From Streptomyces regalis (GTDB lineage: Bacteria > Actinomycetota > Actinomycetes > Streptomycetales > Streptomycetaceae), in assembly GCF_001509475.1 (NCBI RefSeq), contig NZ_LLZG01000362.1:1-58641 (forward strand): a DNA stretch of 58,641 bases, written 5' to 3'. Below are positions 8,699 through 16,534 of the stretch, in pieces. The first letter of the stretch is position 1, and every line of letters begins with the position of its first letter. The notes under the pieces were generated by a model, which worked only from the letters and a program-made list of their open reading frames with translations, ran no database searches and was not told the DNA's origin. The position numbers were made by a program, and so were the translations under genes.

Positions 8699-9270
8699 AC
8701 CTGAGTCCGATGGAAGTTCTGGAACGACCGGGAGGCGGTAGGCCCGCGCTGCCCCTGGTACCGGGACCCGTACCGCTCGCTCCCGTACGGGAACTCGGCG
8801 GGCGAGCTGAGCCGGAACATGCACAGCTGCCCGATCTTCATGCCGGGCCAGAGCTTGATGGGGAGCGTGGCGAGGTTGGACAGCTCAAGGGTGACGTGCC
8901 CGCTGAACCCCGGGTCGATGAACCCGGCGGTGGAGTGGGTGACCAGCCCGAGCCGCCCGAGCGAGGACTTCCCTTCCAGCCGGGAGGCAAGATCATCAGG
9001 AAGCGTGATGACCTCGTACGTGGAGGCCAGAACGAACTCCCCGGGATGCAGGATGAACGGCTCGTCGCCCTCGGGCTCCACGAGCCGGGTCAGATCCGCC
9101 TGCTCGACGGAGGGGTCGATGTGCGGGTACCGGTGGTTCTCGAACACCCGGAAGTAACGGTCCAGCCGCACGTCGACGCTCGAGGGCTGCACCATGGATT
9201 CGTCGTAGGGATCGATCCGTACCCGCCCGGCGTCGATCTCGGCCCGGATGTCCTTGTCTGAGAGAAGCAC
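8695..9270 (-). CDS. dcd: dCTP deaminase, likely bifunctional with dUTPase activity
   Basis: A 191-aa protein, the normal family length, from ATG 9270 ([16 protein letters not shown]). Conserved blocks include [16 protein letters not shown], the loop [25 protein letters not shown] and the catalytic Glu in HVTLELSN, with the C-terminal nucleotide-closing segment [10 protein letters not shown]. Dcd makes dUTP from dCTP; actinobacterial members related to the Mycobacterium enzyme go on to dUMP. It is first gene of a two-gene operon with the phosphoribosyltransferase. It is a housekeeping gene marking the native chromosome left of the tRNA. Confidence 0.95.
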   Translation of the reverse strand: MLLSDKDIRAEIDAGRVRIDPYDESMVQPSSVDVRLDRYFRVFENHRYPHIDPSVEQADLTRLVEPEGDEPFILHPGEFVLASTYEVITLPDDLASRLEGKSSLGRLGLVTHSTAGFIDPGFSGHVTLELSNLATLPIKLWPGMKIGQLCMFRLSSPAEFPYGSERYGSRYQGQRGPTASRSFQNFHRTQV

Positions 9271-9366
9271 GCCCCGAGGATACGCAAGGCGCGCGGAACG
9301 ACCACAATCGTGACCACCGCGCGCCCGGCACTACACCTGCTGCTACTGCTGCTGCACCTGCTCCAG

Positions 9367-9525
9367 CTACCGCTTCTCCAGCGTCACCGGCACCACACTG
9401 CGGAGCCGGGCACACCGGGGACACCGGAGGAGCCGCCCTGGGCCGAGTCGCTCGGCCTGCTGCATCGGGAACGAAGCGGTGCTGAACACGTGCCCATCGG
9501 CACAACGGACGACGGTGCGCTCCAT
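9367..9525 (-). CDS. Small zinc-ribbon-like protein (52 aa)
   Basis: A short frame from ATG 9525 to TAG 9367. The product begins MERTVVRCADGHVF and contains CADGH, then RCPRCARLR, giving a C-x3-H ... C-x2-C arrangement able to bind one zinc ion, and ends VPVTLEKR. AGGAC lies just upstream of the start. Similar small proteins are, as far as I recall, conserved in Streptomyces, with no known role. The alternative plus-strand frame here is only a leucine-rich reading of CTG repeats. Confidence 0.65.
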   Translation of the reverse strand: MERTVVRCADGHVFSTASFPMQQAERLGPGRLLRCPRCARLRSVVPVTLEKR

Positions 9526-9811
9526 CAAGTCCTAGAGTCCCTTCCCCAAGAGCCGCGTCGGCTGCTACCTGCCTGACGACGGGAGGCCACATTACGGGAT
9601 CAAAGGGACGGCCCTCCAGGCGGCACTCCGACCCCGCCCGGACCCTCTCCCACCCCTCCACCGTACGCCCCAACTCCGTTCCCCCGCAGCCACATCCCGC
9701 CCCCTGAAACGCACTCAGACCCCACGGCGTCAGCGCCGGGGGCCGGTGATGAGGTACAGTGACGAGGCGTTCGGACGCCGCCTCCGGATCATCTCGGGGC
9801 GGGTGTCTTAC

Positions 9812-9885
9812 GCGGGGGTAGTTTAATGGTAGAACATCAGCTTCCCAAGCTGAGAGCGCGAGTTCGATTCTCGTCACCCGCTCCA
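9812..9885 (+). tRNA. tRNA-Gly (anticodon CCC), integration target
   Basis: A cloverleaf folds with a D-arm, a perfect 5-bp anticodon stem (TCAGC/GCTGA) and loop TTCCCAA (anticodon CCC), a T-arm (GCGAG-TTCGATT-CTCGT) and encoded CCA. The acceptor pairs GCGGGGG with CACCCGC, leaving a G6-A67 mismatch. The 3' 46 bp are the att core repeated twice further right. The 286 bp between this gene and 9525 show no other gene. Confidence 0.93.
9840..9885 (+). other. att site 1 (core inside tRNA-Gly 3' half)
   Basis: The 46 bp from the last stem base before the anticodon loop (GCTTCCCAAG...) to the CCA end are identical to 53809-53854 and differ at one position from 45439-45484. This is the classic core of tyrosine-integrase elements that regenerate the 3' end of a tRNA on insertion. 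Confidence 0.85.
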
Positions 9886-9890
9886 TGATG

Positions 9891-9917
9891 AAACCCCAGG
9901 TCAGTGGCCTGGGGTTT
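9891..9917. terminator. tRNA terminator hairpin
   Basis: AAACCCCAGG and CCTGGGGTTT form a perfect 10-bp stem with a 7-nt loop. Versions of the same hairpin follow all three att cores, so it travels with the att region. Confidence 0.75.
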
Positions 9918-9945
9918 GCTTGTTGTCCAGTCCAATTTGCGGGTG

Positions 9946-9999
9946 GCGTGCCCTCCGCGTGCCCTAAGTCGAGGTGAATGGGCACGCGAAGGGGGCACG
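9946..9999. repeat. Arm-type repeats next to att site 1
   Basis: GCGTGCCCT occurs at 9946-9954 and 9957-9965 (11 bp apart), and the inverted GGGCACG(C) at 9980-9987 and 9993-9999. Short helically phased repeats 60-115 bp from a core are typical of integrase arm or excisionase sites. No integrase gene follows, so this is the end of an element that has lost or moved its int. Confidence 0.5.
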
Positions 10000-10134
10000 G
10001 GAGGCCGGAGTGACGGATGTGACGATTGGTCATCTCGAATGGCGAGACGCATTTTCTGTGACCTGAGCCACTTACAGCTGCTGGTTGCGTGAAGTCGCTT
10101 ACGCAAAGCGCTGGTTCAGGCAGGTGCCGGCTAC

Positions 10135-10326
10135 TCAGGGTGGGATGCGGAGAGGGCCGCGCGGATCTGCTGCACCGTCGGTGGGTCGCCGACGTGGCAG
10201 GAGAGGCTGGGGCATTCCGGCGCGCTCGGCCTGTTGAGGGTCGATGATCTCGCGCCAGGTGACGGTGACGCCGGGATGGTCTTCGAGAGCTTCGTCCAGG
10301 CGCGCGCGCAGGACGGCGCGGTTCAC
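10135..10326 (-). CDS. Hypothetical 63-aa protein
   Basis: Starts at ATG 10326 (MNRAVLRARLDEALEDHP) and ends at 10135. The first 38 residues look like ordinary protein; the tail (PLLPRRRPTDGAADPRG) is low complexity, suggesting a truncated gene. I recognise no family. It lies between the att-proximal arm repeats and the MFS gene and may be a leftover of the element that brought them. Confidence 0.3.
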   Translation of the reverse strand: MNRAVLRARLDEALEDHPGVTVTWREIIDPQQAERAGMPQPLLPRRRPTDGAADPRGPLRIPP

Positions 10327-10504
10327 GACACGACGCTAGCAACGGGAACAACGCCGCCCGACTGCCTCCACGACCTCAACAAGGGCGTGAGGTAGCTCCG
10401 GAGTCGCCTCCACACAGTGCGGAGAAACAATCGCGCTCGCAGGCCCATGACCTGCGGCGACGCCCACAGATATGGTCGCGGCCCGATCACGTGGAGGAGA
10501 CCGC

Positions 10505-11761
10505 ATGACTGTCGGTCCAGGTGCTGCAGACCGTCCCCGATCCGCCCCTGCGCCTGCGGCACGGCCGCGAGAGCAACGCCCCCGAGACTCCGCACAGCCA
10601 GGCGTCGGCGAGCGTGGTGTGATCGCCCTCGTGTATCTGGCCGGTGTTTCGGCGGGTGTGGCACTGGGGCGGTTCGTGCCGTTGGAAGCGGGGATCCGGG
10701 GCGCCTTCGGGCTGTCGCTGGCCGCCTACGGGTGGCTGGTCTCCGGGGTGACCGTGGTCGCGGCCTGTCTGGCGTTGCCCACAGGGCTGTGGATCGTGGG
10801 ACGCGACCTGGGCCGTGTGCTCTGCGCGGGGCTCGGCGTGATGCTGCTGGGCGGGGTGCTGGAGGTGGCGGCTCCTTCAGGATGGCTTTGGCTGCTGTAC
10901 GGCGCCCGGGCACTGGAAGGGGTGGGTTACCTGGCGGTGGTCGTCACGGGGCCGATGCTCCTGGCGGCCCGGTGCCGACCCGCTGTCGAGCGCCGGGCCC
11001 TCGCCCTGTGGAGCACCTTCGTTCCGGTGGGCATGGCGGTCGCCTCGGCCCTCGGAACTCTCAGCGGCACCGTGGGGTGGCGTGCCGCCGGGGCGCTGAC
11101 GCTCGTTCCCGGCGCGGTCGGCCTCGGGGGTGCTCTGCGGTGGCTGACCGGCATCCGCGGTCGGCCGGAGGAACGGTACGTCCCTCACCGCCGGGGACTC
11201 GGGCCCGTGCTTCAGCTCTCGTTGGCCTTCAGCCTCGTCGCGCTGCTCGGCGTCACCGCCGTAGCGCTGCTGCCGAAGCTCGCCGCCGATAGAGAGGTGC
11301 GCTCGGCGGTCGGCGGTGCCACCGCCGCCGTGGTGTCGCTGGCGAGCGTGCCCGGCGGGCTGCTGGCGGGGGGGCTGCTGGGGCGGGGAGCCGGTCCGCG
11401 TGCGCTCACCGCCACCGCCGTCCTGGGAATGCCGTGCGCCGCGGCGGTGACGTACCAGGTCAACGCGTGGGCGGCCGTCTCGGCGGGTGCGGCCGTGCTG
11501 CAGTTCGCGGGCGGGTTCGTGCTGGGTGCGCTGTACGCGAGCGTGCCGTCCGTCGCCCGCTCGCCGTACGAACTGGGGCGTGGGTATGGCCTGTTGAATC
11601 AGGCGGGCAGCGTCGGCACGCTGCTGGGCCCGCCCGTGTTCGGCTTCGCCGTCACGCGTGCCGGCTGGGCCTCGGCGACCGTACTCGCCACCGTGGTCAC
11701 CCTGGGCGGCCTGGTCCTCTTTCTGGCGGCGACCAGGCGTCCGGGACCGTCGGGACCGTGA
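10505..11761 (+). CDS. MFS transporter
   Basis: A 418-aa protein from ATG 10505 after GGAGGAGACCGC. An N-terminal Ala/Pro/Arg-rich cytoplasmic tail of about 45 residues precedes 12 predicted hydrophobic segments (VIALVYLAGVSAGVALG; AAYGWLVSGVTVVAACLAL; GLGVMLLGGVLEVAAP and others). The arrangement and the loop G-L-W-I-V-G-R-D-L-G-R fit the major facilitator superfamily, closest in style to CynX/NimT-like permeases. The substrate is unknown. Its 3' end overlaps the convergent response-regulator gene by 65 bp. Confidence 0.75.
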   Translation: MTVGPGAADRPRSAPAPAARPREQRPRDSAQPGVGERGVIALVYLAGVSAGVALGRFVPLEAGIRGAFGLSLAAYGWLVSGVTVVAACLALPTGLWIVGRDLGRVLCAGLGVMLLGGVLEVAAPSGWLWLLYGARALEGVGYLAVVVTGPMLLAARCRPAVERRALALWSTFVPVGMAVASALGTLSGTVGWRAAGALTLVPGAVGLGGALRWLTGIRGRPEERYVPHRRGLGPVLQLSLAFSLVALLGVTAVALLPKLAADREVRSAVGGATAAVVSLASVPGGLLAGGLLGRGAGPRALTATAVLGMPCAAAVTYQVNAWAAVSAGAAVLQFAGGFVLGALYASVPSVARSPYELGRGYGLLNQAGSVGTLLGPPVFGFAVTRAGWASATVLATVVTLGGLVLFLAATRRPGPSGP

Positions 11762-12413
11762 ACCCCGACTGGTAGGCGAGCACGACGAGTTGGGCGCGGT
11801 CGCGTGCGTCGAGCTTCTGGCGCAGGTGGTAGAGGTGCGAGCGTACGGTCGCCTGCTGCAACGACAGTTTGCCCGCGACCTCGGCGTCCGACAGCCCGGC
11901 AGCCACGAGGAGGAGGATCTCGCGCTCGCGTGGCGTGAGCGAGCGCAGCGCTCGCTGGGCCGCGGCGACCGGCTCGGCGTTGCGCCAGAAAAGCCAGTCG
12001 ATCAGGCGCCGGGTCACCGGGCCGCCGGTGGCAGCCTCGCCGGCCGCCAGGGCTCGCACGGCGCGGATCACCTCGGTGGGTGGCGCGTCTTTGGCGAGGT
12101 AGCCGTACGCTCCCGCCTCCAGCGCCTTCATGACGGTGGCGTCGTCGGTCCGGGCGCTGAACACGAGGACCTCGGGGCGGGGTGACGGCCATGCCGTCCC
12201 CGTCACCTCGGCGGCCACTTCCAGGCCCGAGCGCCGGGCCAGGCTGATATCGGTGATCAGCACGTGAGGGGCTTGCTCCCGGGCCACGGTGAGCGCCTCC
12301 GGTCCCTCTCCGGTGGTGGCGACGACCTCGATGTCGGGTTCACGGCCCAGTGCGGCGGCCAGTCCGTCGCGCACCACGGGCAGTTCGTCGCAGATCAGCA
12401 CACGGATGGCCAC
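11697..12413 (-). CDS. NarL/FixJ-type response regulator, orphan
   Basis: A 238-aa protein from GTG 12413 (VAIRVLICDELPVVRDG). The receiver domain has the acidic DE pair near residue 9, phospho-acceptor Asp in LITDISL, Ser in VFSART and Lys in GYLAKDA. The C-terminal LuxR-type helix-turn-helix is LTPREREILLLVAAGLSDAEVA followed by VRSHLYHLRQKL. No histidine kinase is adjacent. It is convergent with and overlaps the MFS gene, so each transcript is antisense to the other's end. Upstream in-frame codons from 12470 are unlikely to be used. Confidence 0.82.
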   Translation of the reverse strand: MAIRVLICDELPVVRDGLAAALGREPDIEVVATTGEGPEALTVAREQAPHVLITDISLARRSGLEVAAEVTGTAWPSPRPEVLVFSARTDDATVMKALEAGAYGYLAKDAPPTEVIRAVRALAAGEAATGGPVTRRLIDWLFWRNAEPVAAAQRALRSLTPREREILLLVAAGLSDAEVAGKLSLQQATVRSHLYHLRQKLDARDRAQLVVLAYQSGFTVPTVPDAWSPPERGPGRPG

Positions 12414-12478
12414 TCGCCAACGGTACCGGCGCGTGAGGGCCGATGAGGTGCGACGAGAACCCGCCGCCACGGAAAAGA

Positions 12479-12516
12479 CCGCCCTCCCCCGCTACGTCCG
12501 CGTCGGGGAAGGGCGG
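12479..12516. terminator. Hairpin downstream of the SulP gene
   Basis: CCGCCCTCCCCCG pairs with CGGGGAAGGGCGG with one mismatch, around a 12-nt loop, 10 bp past the SulP stop. It probably terminates that leftward transcript. Confidence 0.5.
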
Positions 12517-12525
12517 CCGGTCCGG

Positions 12526-14046
12526 TCAGTGGCTGCCGGTGAGCTGGCCGGCGAGGCGTTCGTGCATGTCGGCGCTGGGCTTGTTCAGGCCAATGATGGT
12601 GACCTTCTTGCCACGCTGCTTGTACTTGGTCTCGACCGCGTCGAGGGCGGCGACGGAGGAGGCGTCCCAGATGTGGGCGTCGGAGAGGTCTATGACGACG
12701 TCGTCCGGGTCGTCCTTGTAGTTGAACTGGTAGACGAGGTCGTTGGAGGAGGCGAAGAACAGCTCGCCGGTGACCGCGTAGACGACCTGGTTGCCGTCGG
12801 GGTCGACGACGCCGGAGACGTTGACCATATGGGCGACGCGCTTGGCGAAGACCACCATCGCGGTGATGCAGCCCACGACGACGCCGATGGCGAGGTTGTG
12901 GGTGGCGACCACGCAGGCGACGGTGATCACCATGACGGTCATCTCACCGAGCGGCATCCGCTTGAGCGTCTTGGGGGCGATGGAGTGCCAGTCGAAGGTC
13001 GCGAACGACACCATGATCATGACGGCGACCAGGGCGGCCATGGGGATGTCGGAGACGACCGGGCCGAAGGCGATGCACAGGACCATCAGGAAGGCGCCGG
13101 CCAGGAACGTCGACAGGCGGGTACGGGCGCCGGAGACCCGTACGTTGATCATGGTCTGGCCGATCATGGCGCAGCCGCCCATGCCGCCGAAGAACCCGGT
13201 GACGATGTTGGCGATGCCCTGGCCGATGGACTCGCGGGTCTTGCCCGAGTGGGTGTCGGTGATGTCGTCGACCAGCTTGGCCGTCATCAGCGACTCCATC
13301 AGCCCGACCAGCGCCATGGCGAAGGCGTACGGCGCGATCGTCGTCAGCGTGTCCATCGTGAAGGGCACGTCCGGCAGGCCCGGCACCGGCAGGGAGGAGG
13401 GCAGCTCGCCCTTGTCGCCCACGGTCGGCACGGCGATCGCGGCCGCCACCGTGATCACGGTCAGGATGATGATCGAGACCAGCGGGGCCGGGATCACCGT
13501 GGTGACCTTCGGGAAGAACACCATCAGCGCGAGCCCGCCCGCGACCATCGGGTAGACCATCCACGGCACATCTGTCAGCTCCGGCACCTGTGCCATGAAG
13601 ATGAGGATGGCGAGGGCGTTGACGAAGCCGACCATCACGCTGCGCGGCACGAACCGCATGAGCTTGGCCACCCCGAGCGCGCCCAGGATCACCTGGAAGA
13701 CGCCGGCCAGGATGACGGCCGCGACGAGGTAGCCGAGGCCGTGTTCGCGGTTGAGCGGGGCGATGACCAGGGCGACCGCGCCGGTCGCGGCGGAGATCAT
13801 GGCCTTGCGGCCGCCGACGACCGAGATGACGACCGCCATGGTGAAGGAGGCGAACAGCCCGACCGCCGGGTCGACCCCGGCGATGATCGAGAAGGAGATC
13901 GCCTCGGGGATCAGGGCCAGCGCGACCACGAGACCGGCCAGCACCTCGGTACGGAAGATCTTCGGGGAGTCCAGCCACTCGGGCTTGACTGTGTTTTTTG
14001 AAAAGCGGGCGCGGAACTTCGACGCTGCGGGCAGCAGTGAGGACAT
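12526..14046 (-). CDS. SulP (SLC26)-family inorganic anion transporter with STAS domain
   Basis: A 506-aa protein from ATG 14046 ([11 protein letters not shown]). The transport domain has the family start [20 protein letters not shown] and [18 protein letters not shown], about 12-14 membrane segments, and [16 protein letters not shown] in the second half. A C-terminal STAS domain follows (residues about 420-500, [22 protein letters not shown]). The family moves sulfate, bicarbonate or other anions; the substrate is not determinable here. It is divergent from a MerR gene and carries one of the repeated operator motifs about 260 bp upstream, implying a long leader and MerR control. Confidence 0.88.
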   Translation of the reverse strand: MSSLLPAASKFRARFSKNTVKPEWLDSPKIFRTEVLAGLVVALALIPEAISFSIIAGVDPAVGLFASFTMAVVISVVGGRKAMISAATGAVALVIAPLNREHGLGYLVAAVILAGVFQVILGALGVAKLMRFVPRSVMVGFVNALAILIFMAQVPELTDVPWMVYPMVAGGLALMVFFPKVTTVIPAPLVSIIILTVITVAAAIAVPTVGDKGELPSSLPVPGLPDVPFTMDTLTTIAPYAFAMALVGLMESLMTAKLVDDITDTHSGKTRESIGQGIANIVTGFFGGMGGCAMIGQTMINVRVSGARTRLSTFLAGAFLMVLCIAFGPVVSDIPMAALVAVMIMVSFATFDWHSIAPKTLKRMPLGEMTVMVITVACVVATHNLAIGVVVGCITAMVVFAKRVAHMVNVSGVVDPDGNQVVYAVTGELFFASSNDLVYQFNYKDDPDDVVIDLSDAHIWDASSVAALDAVETKYKQRGKKVTIIGLNKPSADMHERLAGQLTGSH

Positions 14047-14308
14047 GCAACCGTTTCTGTTCGGGCAGAGCTCCACCACAGGGTGGACGCGTCCACGTCG
14101 TACACGACTCCGCGCAGGCAAGGGCGGAATCCCTCGGCGGCCCGGCCACATCAGCGGGGCCCAGCCGGTCTGTGTGGCAGCCGTCCGGCTGCCGGTCGGG
14201 CATCATGGCCCGGAAGTCTTCGGATGCCATCGGGGCCCGGTCGGGGCCACCGTCATGGCGGTTCACTTTTGTCGTCAGTCTCGACGGCCGTGGTGAATAC
14301 GTAGAGAC

Positions 14309-14329
14309 TCTACCCTGACGTGAGGGCAG
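14309..14329 (-). promoter_or_regulatory. MerR-type operator, copy A (SulP promoter)
   Basis: TCTACCCTGACGTGAGGGCAG; read leftwards it fits CT(A/G)CC-N9-GGGTA. An overlapping palindrome GTAGAGACTCTAC lies at 14301-14313. It stands upstream of the leftward SulP gene. This is one of eight related sites between 14.3 and 20.8 kb. Confidence 0.5.
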
Positions 14330-14383
14330 AGTGCGACTTGCGGCATGTGAAACACAGGTAAACACCCACCAAGGTCCTGTGAT

Positions 14384-14404
14384 TCACCTCACGTAAGCTG
14401 TAGT
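14384..14404 (+). promoter_or_regulatory. MerR-type operator, copy B (merR1 promoter)
   Basis: TCACC-TCACGTAAG-CTGTAGT is a weaker copy of the repeated motif, 51 bp before the ATG of the rightward MerR gene. A TAGTGC -10-like box overlaps its right edge, the geometry expected for a MerR-controlled promoter. Confidence 0.4.
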
Positions 14405-14454
14405 GCTTTACGGATTCGAAAATCGAAGGAATCAACGAAGGGGATCATGGGGCG

Positions 14455-14877
14455 ATGACGGATCAGGGGCAGCGGCAGATGCAGATCGGCGAGGTGGCTG
14501 AACGGACCGGTTTGTCGCTGCGCACCATCCGCCACTACGAGGAGGTCGACCTCGTCATCCCCTCGGCCCGCAGTAAGGGCGGCTTCCGCCTGTACACGGA
14601 GTCCGACGTCGAGCGCCTGATGGTGATCCGCCGGATGAAGCCGCTGGACTTCTCCCTGGAGGAGATGCGCGACCTGCTGGACATCACCGACCGGCTCGCG
14701 GCCACCGACGAGCGGCCCACCGGTGAGGAACTTGAGCGCCTGCGGGAGCGGCTGGACTCCTACCGCAAGGTGGCCGACGCCCGCTGCGAGACCCTGCGGG
14801 CCCGTCTGGAGATGGCCGAGGACTTCGCCGCCACGCTGCGCCGACGGCTGCGGACGGATGCCCGCTCGGGAGCCTGA
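14455..14877 (+). CDS. MerR-family regulator 1
   Basis: A 140-aa protein from ATG 14455. The winged helix-turn-helix MQIGEVAERTGLSLRTIRHY is followed by the wing (GGFRLYTESDVERLMVIRRM) and a long coiled coil (residues about 90-130), with no C-terminal ligand domain or metal-binding cysteines. It is closely similar to MerR 2 at 20232-20669 through the DNA-binding half. It is divergent from the SulP gene. Eight look-alike operators in the next 6 kb suggest one or both MerR proteins govern this island. The signal is unknown. Confidence 0.86.
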   Translation: MTDQGQRQMQIGEVAERTGLSLRTIRHYEEVDLVIPSARSKGGFRLYTESDVERLMVIRRMKPLDFSLEEMRDLLDITDRLAATDERPTGEELERLRERLDSYRKVADARCETLRARLEMAEDFAATLRRRLRTDARSGA

Positions 14878-14895
14878 ACGCTCCGGCGGCGGTAC

Positions 14896-14937
14896 GGGAG
14901 GAGGGGTACGGTCCGTCGCGGACCGCACCCCTCTCCC
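14896..14937. terminator. Long bidirectional terminator hairpin
   Basis: GGGAGGAGGGGTACGGTCCG pairs almost fully with CGGACCGCACCCCTCTCCC. It lies between the convergent MerR 1 and VOC genes and can serve both. Confidence 0.7.
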
Positions 14938-14951
14938 CTGTCCTCCGGCGG

Positions 14952-15386
14952 TCAGCCGCCGAAGGCGCCCGGCACTTCTTCCGTGACGCCGTTCAGCGGT
15001 GAGTCCGGATCGCTGCCGTACGGGCGGGTGATGACCTCCAGGCCGTGACCGGCGGGATCCAGGAAGTACACGCCCCGCCCGCCGTCGTTGCGGTTGATCC
15101 GGCGCGGGTGCTTGCCGTGCGGGTCGGCCTGGATCGGGACCCCAGCGGCCAGCAACCGGGCGAGGATCTGGTCGAACTCGTCCTCGGAGACGAGGAACGC
15201 GTAGTGCTGCATGGGGATGTCGATGCCGACGGTCGCGAAGTCCAGGGTGACGCCGTTGGCGGTGGTCACCGGCAGGAACATCCCGGCCGGTTCCCCGACC
15301 TCCAGACCCAGGATTCCGGCGAGGAAGTGAGCGGACTTCTCCCGGTCACGGGAGAGAACGATGGTGTGGTTGAACTCAACTGACAC
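14952..15386 (-). CDS. VOC-superfamily (glyoxalase/bleomycin-resistance-like) protein
   Basis: A 144-aa protein from GTG 15386 (VSVEFNHTIVLSRDREKS), preceded by GGAGG. It has two beta-alpha-beta-beta-beta units. Candidate metal ligands are His in NHTIVLS, His in QHYAFLV and Glu in HGLEVITRP, with the usual GRGVYFLDPAGHGLEV end. Such proteins act as dioxygenases, isomerases, thiol transferases or drug-binding proteins; the substrate is undetermined. It is monocistronic, convergent with MerR 1. The 228 bp upstream to 15614 hold no gene and no clear copy of the MerR motif. Confidence 0.78.
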   Translation of the reverse strand: MSVEFNHTIVLSRDREKSAHFLAGILGLEVGEPAGMFLPVTTANGVTLDFATVGIDIPMQHYAFLVSEDEFDQILARLLAAGVPIQADPHGKHPRRINRNDGGRGVYFLDPAGHGLEVITRPYGSDPDSPLNGVTEEVPGAFGG

Positions 15387-15614
15387 GGGGCAATGCCTCC
15401 ACGGGCATCTCCGCGGCACCTCCATGCCTCACCCGGCCGCTGACCGACACGCGATGCCGCGCCCGGGATCTTAGGGGTGCCTCTCCGGTCGCGTCGAGCG
15501 GTTTTCGACCTGCCGGCCCACCACCCATCGGGCGCACGTCGCGTGCGGCACGCTGCGGGCGTCGCCCGCCGTCTGTCGTATCCGCCGTGCGCGGGCGACG
15601 TATCAGGCGACGTA

Positions 15615-15854
15615 TCAGTAGCACCACCAAGTCCCGGTCGACGGCCGGGAAAGCCATCCGTAGCCACCGCCGTCCAGCGGAGCGCGGCGGAAGACAGCGG
15701 TCACCGCCTCGACGGGATATGTCCTCAGCCGTGTCGGAGCACCGCAGTGGTCGGCGCACTCCAGCACGATCTCCCCGTCGGCCGTGCGTCCGGCGGCGTC
15801 CGCCTCGATCACGGCGTCCTTGCCGACGGCGAGTTGGAGCATGAACAGCGCCAT
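15615..15854 (-). CDS. Hypothetical small protein (79 aa)
   Basis: From ATG 15854 with GGGAG upstream; only 18 bp after the DUF2795 gene, so both are probably one operon. The sequence has a beta-rich start (MALFMLQLAVGKDAVIEAD), a CADHCGAPTRLRTYP stretch that could bind a metal, and an aromatic tail (GGGYGWL...TGTWWCY). No family recognised. The operon is preceded by two copies of the island's operator motif. Confidence 0.55.
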   Translation of the reverse strand: MALFMLQLAVGKDAVIEADAAGRTADGEIVLECADHCGAPTRLRTYPVEAVTAVFRRAPLDGGGYGWLSRPSTGTWWCY

Positions 15855-15872
15855 GATTCGACTCCCACCGCT

Positions 15873-16082
15873 TCAGGCGCCGACCGGAACGAGCGGCAAG
15901 TCCTCCCAGACCTGGCGCAGTTCGGTGTAGCGGCGGTCGTCCGGCAGCGCCGCGAGGACCTCCCGCACCTCCGGGCGGGCACCGGCACTGGCGATGAGCA
16001 GATCGTGCTTGCTCATCGCGCCGTTCGCGAACAACCCGGCGAGGTGGTCGGCGATCTCGATGCGGGTGACCTCTTCGGCCAT
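15873..16082 (-). CDS. DUF2795-like protein (69 aa)
   Basis: From ATG 16082 (MAEEVTRIEIADHLAGLF). The helical pattern ADHLAGLF...MSKHDLLIASA...VREVLAALPDDRRYTELRQVWEDL matches DUF2795, a small helical actinobacterial family of unknown function in which the DL...A...LP.D..Y block is conserved. It is first in a two-gene unit. The leader of about 180 nt between the nearest operator copy (16259-16279) and the ATG is GC-rich with several potential hairpins and could be regulated after initiation. Confidence 0.6.
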   Translation of the reverse strand: MAEEVTRIEIADHLAGLFANGAMSKHDLLIASAGARPEVREVLAALPDDRRYTELRQVWEDLPLVPVGA

Positions 16083-16258
16083 GGCTCTCCCCTGGTTTTG
16101 TCATCCGTGCCGCGCGCCTTGGTCGTCCACCGCGTGCGGAATGGTTGGGGCAGCCCGAACGGGCGGCTCTGGGGCCGTCCCCAGGCAGTAGGCAGGGCCA
16201 CCTCTGCCGCGGCCCGGGAACGGCCTTCGGAAGCAGGCCGACCAAGTCGACGAGCAAC

Positions 16259-16279
16259 CATACTCTAACGCAATGGTAG
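16259..16279 (-). promoter_or_regulatory. MerR-type operator, copy C
   Basis: Read leftwards: CTACC-ATTGCGTTA-GAGTATG. It sits upstream of the DUF2795 operon. Half-sites are CTAC and GTA(T/G)G with a 9-bp centre, as at the other copies. Confidence 0.5.
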
Positions 16280-16373
16280 AGTCAGTCGGCAAGCCCATCC
16301 GCATCACCACCCGCGACATGCGAGGATTCCCCGAGTTGCCAGGATGCGGATATCCGATGAACCGCCTCCATCA

Positions 16374-16394
16374 CTTACGCGACGTGAGAGTATG
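16374..16394. promoter_or_regulatory. MerR-type operator, copy D
   Basis: CTTAC-GCGACGTGA-GAGTATG, 115 bp right of copy C, in the gap between the DUF2795 operon and the end of the lipid-kinase-like gene. Either a second promoter for the leftward operon or an auxiliary binding site. Confidence 0.45.
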
Positions 16395-16534
16395 CTGCAC
16401 GACGGGCGGCACCGTGGAGACTGGTGACGTGCCGCCTCACGGCCCCGGAGTCGTCCCCCGTGCGAGCCGGAGGCCGTGGCCGCACGCCCCGGGTGAGACA
16501 CCCGCCCGACCTTGCCCGGGGCGCCGGTTCCCCC

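Noticed and set aside
9310..9576. 88-codon leucine-rich plus-strand frame
   Set aside because: It is a reading of a CTG-rich microsatellite; the opposite strand holds a better small gene with cysteine knuckles.
12289..14001. 570-codon plus-strand frame, Asp/Gly/His/Arg-rich
   Set aside because: It is antisense to the SulP transporter, whose membrane segments and STAS domain are unmistakable.
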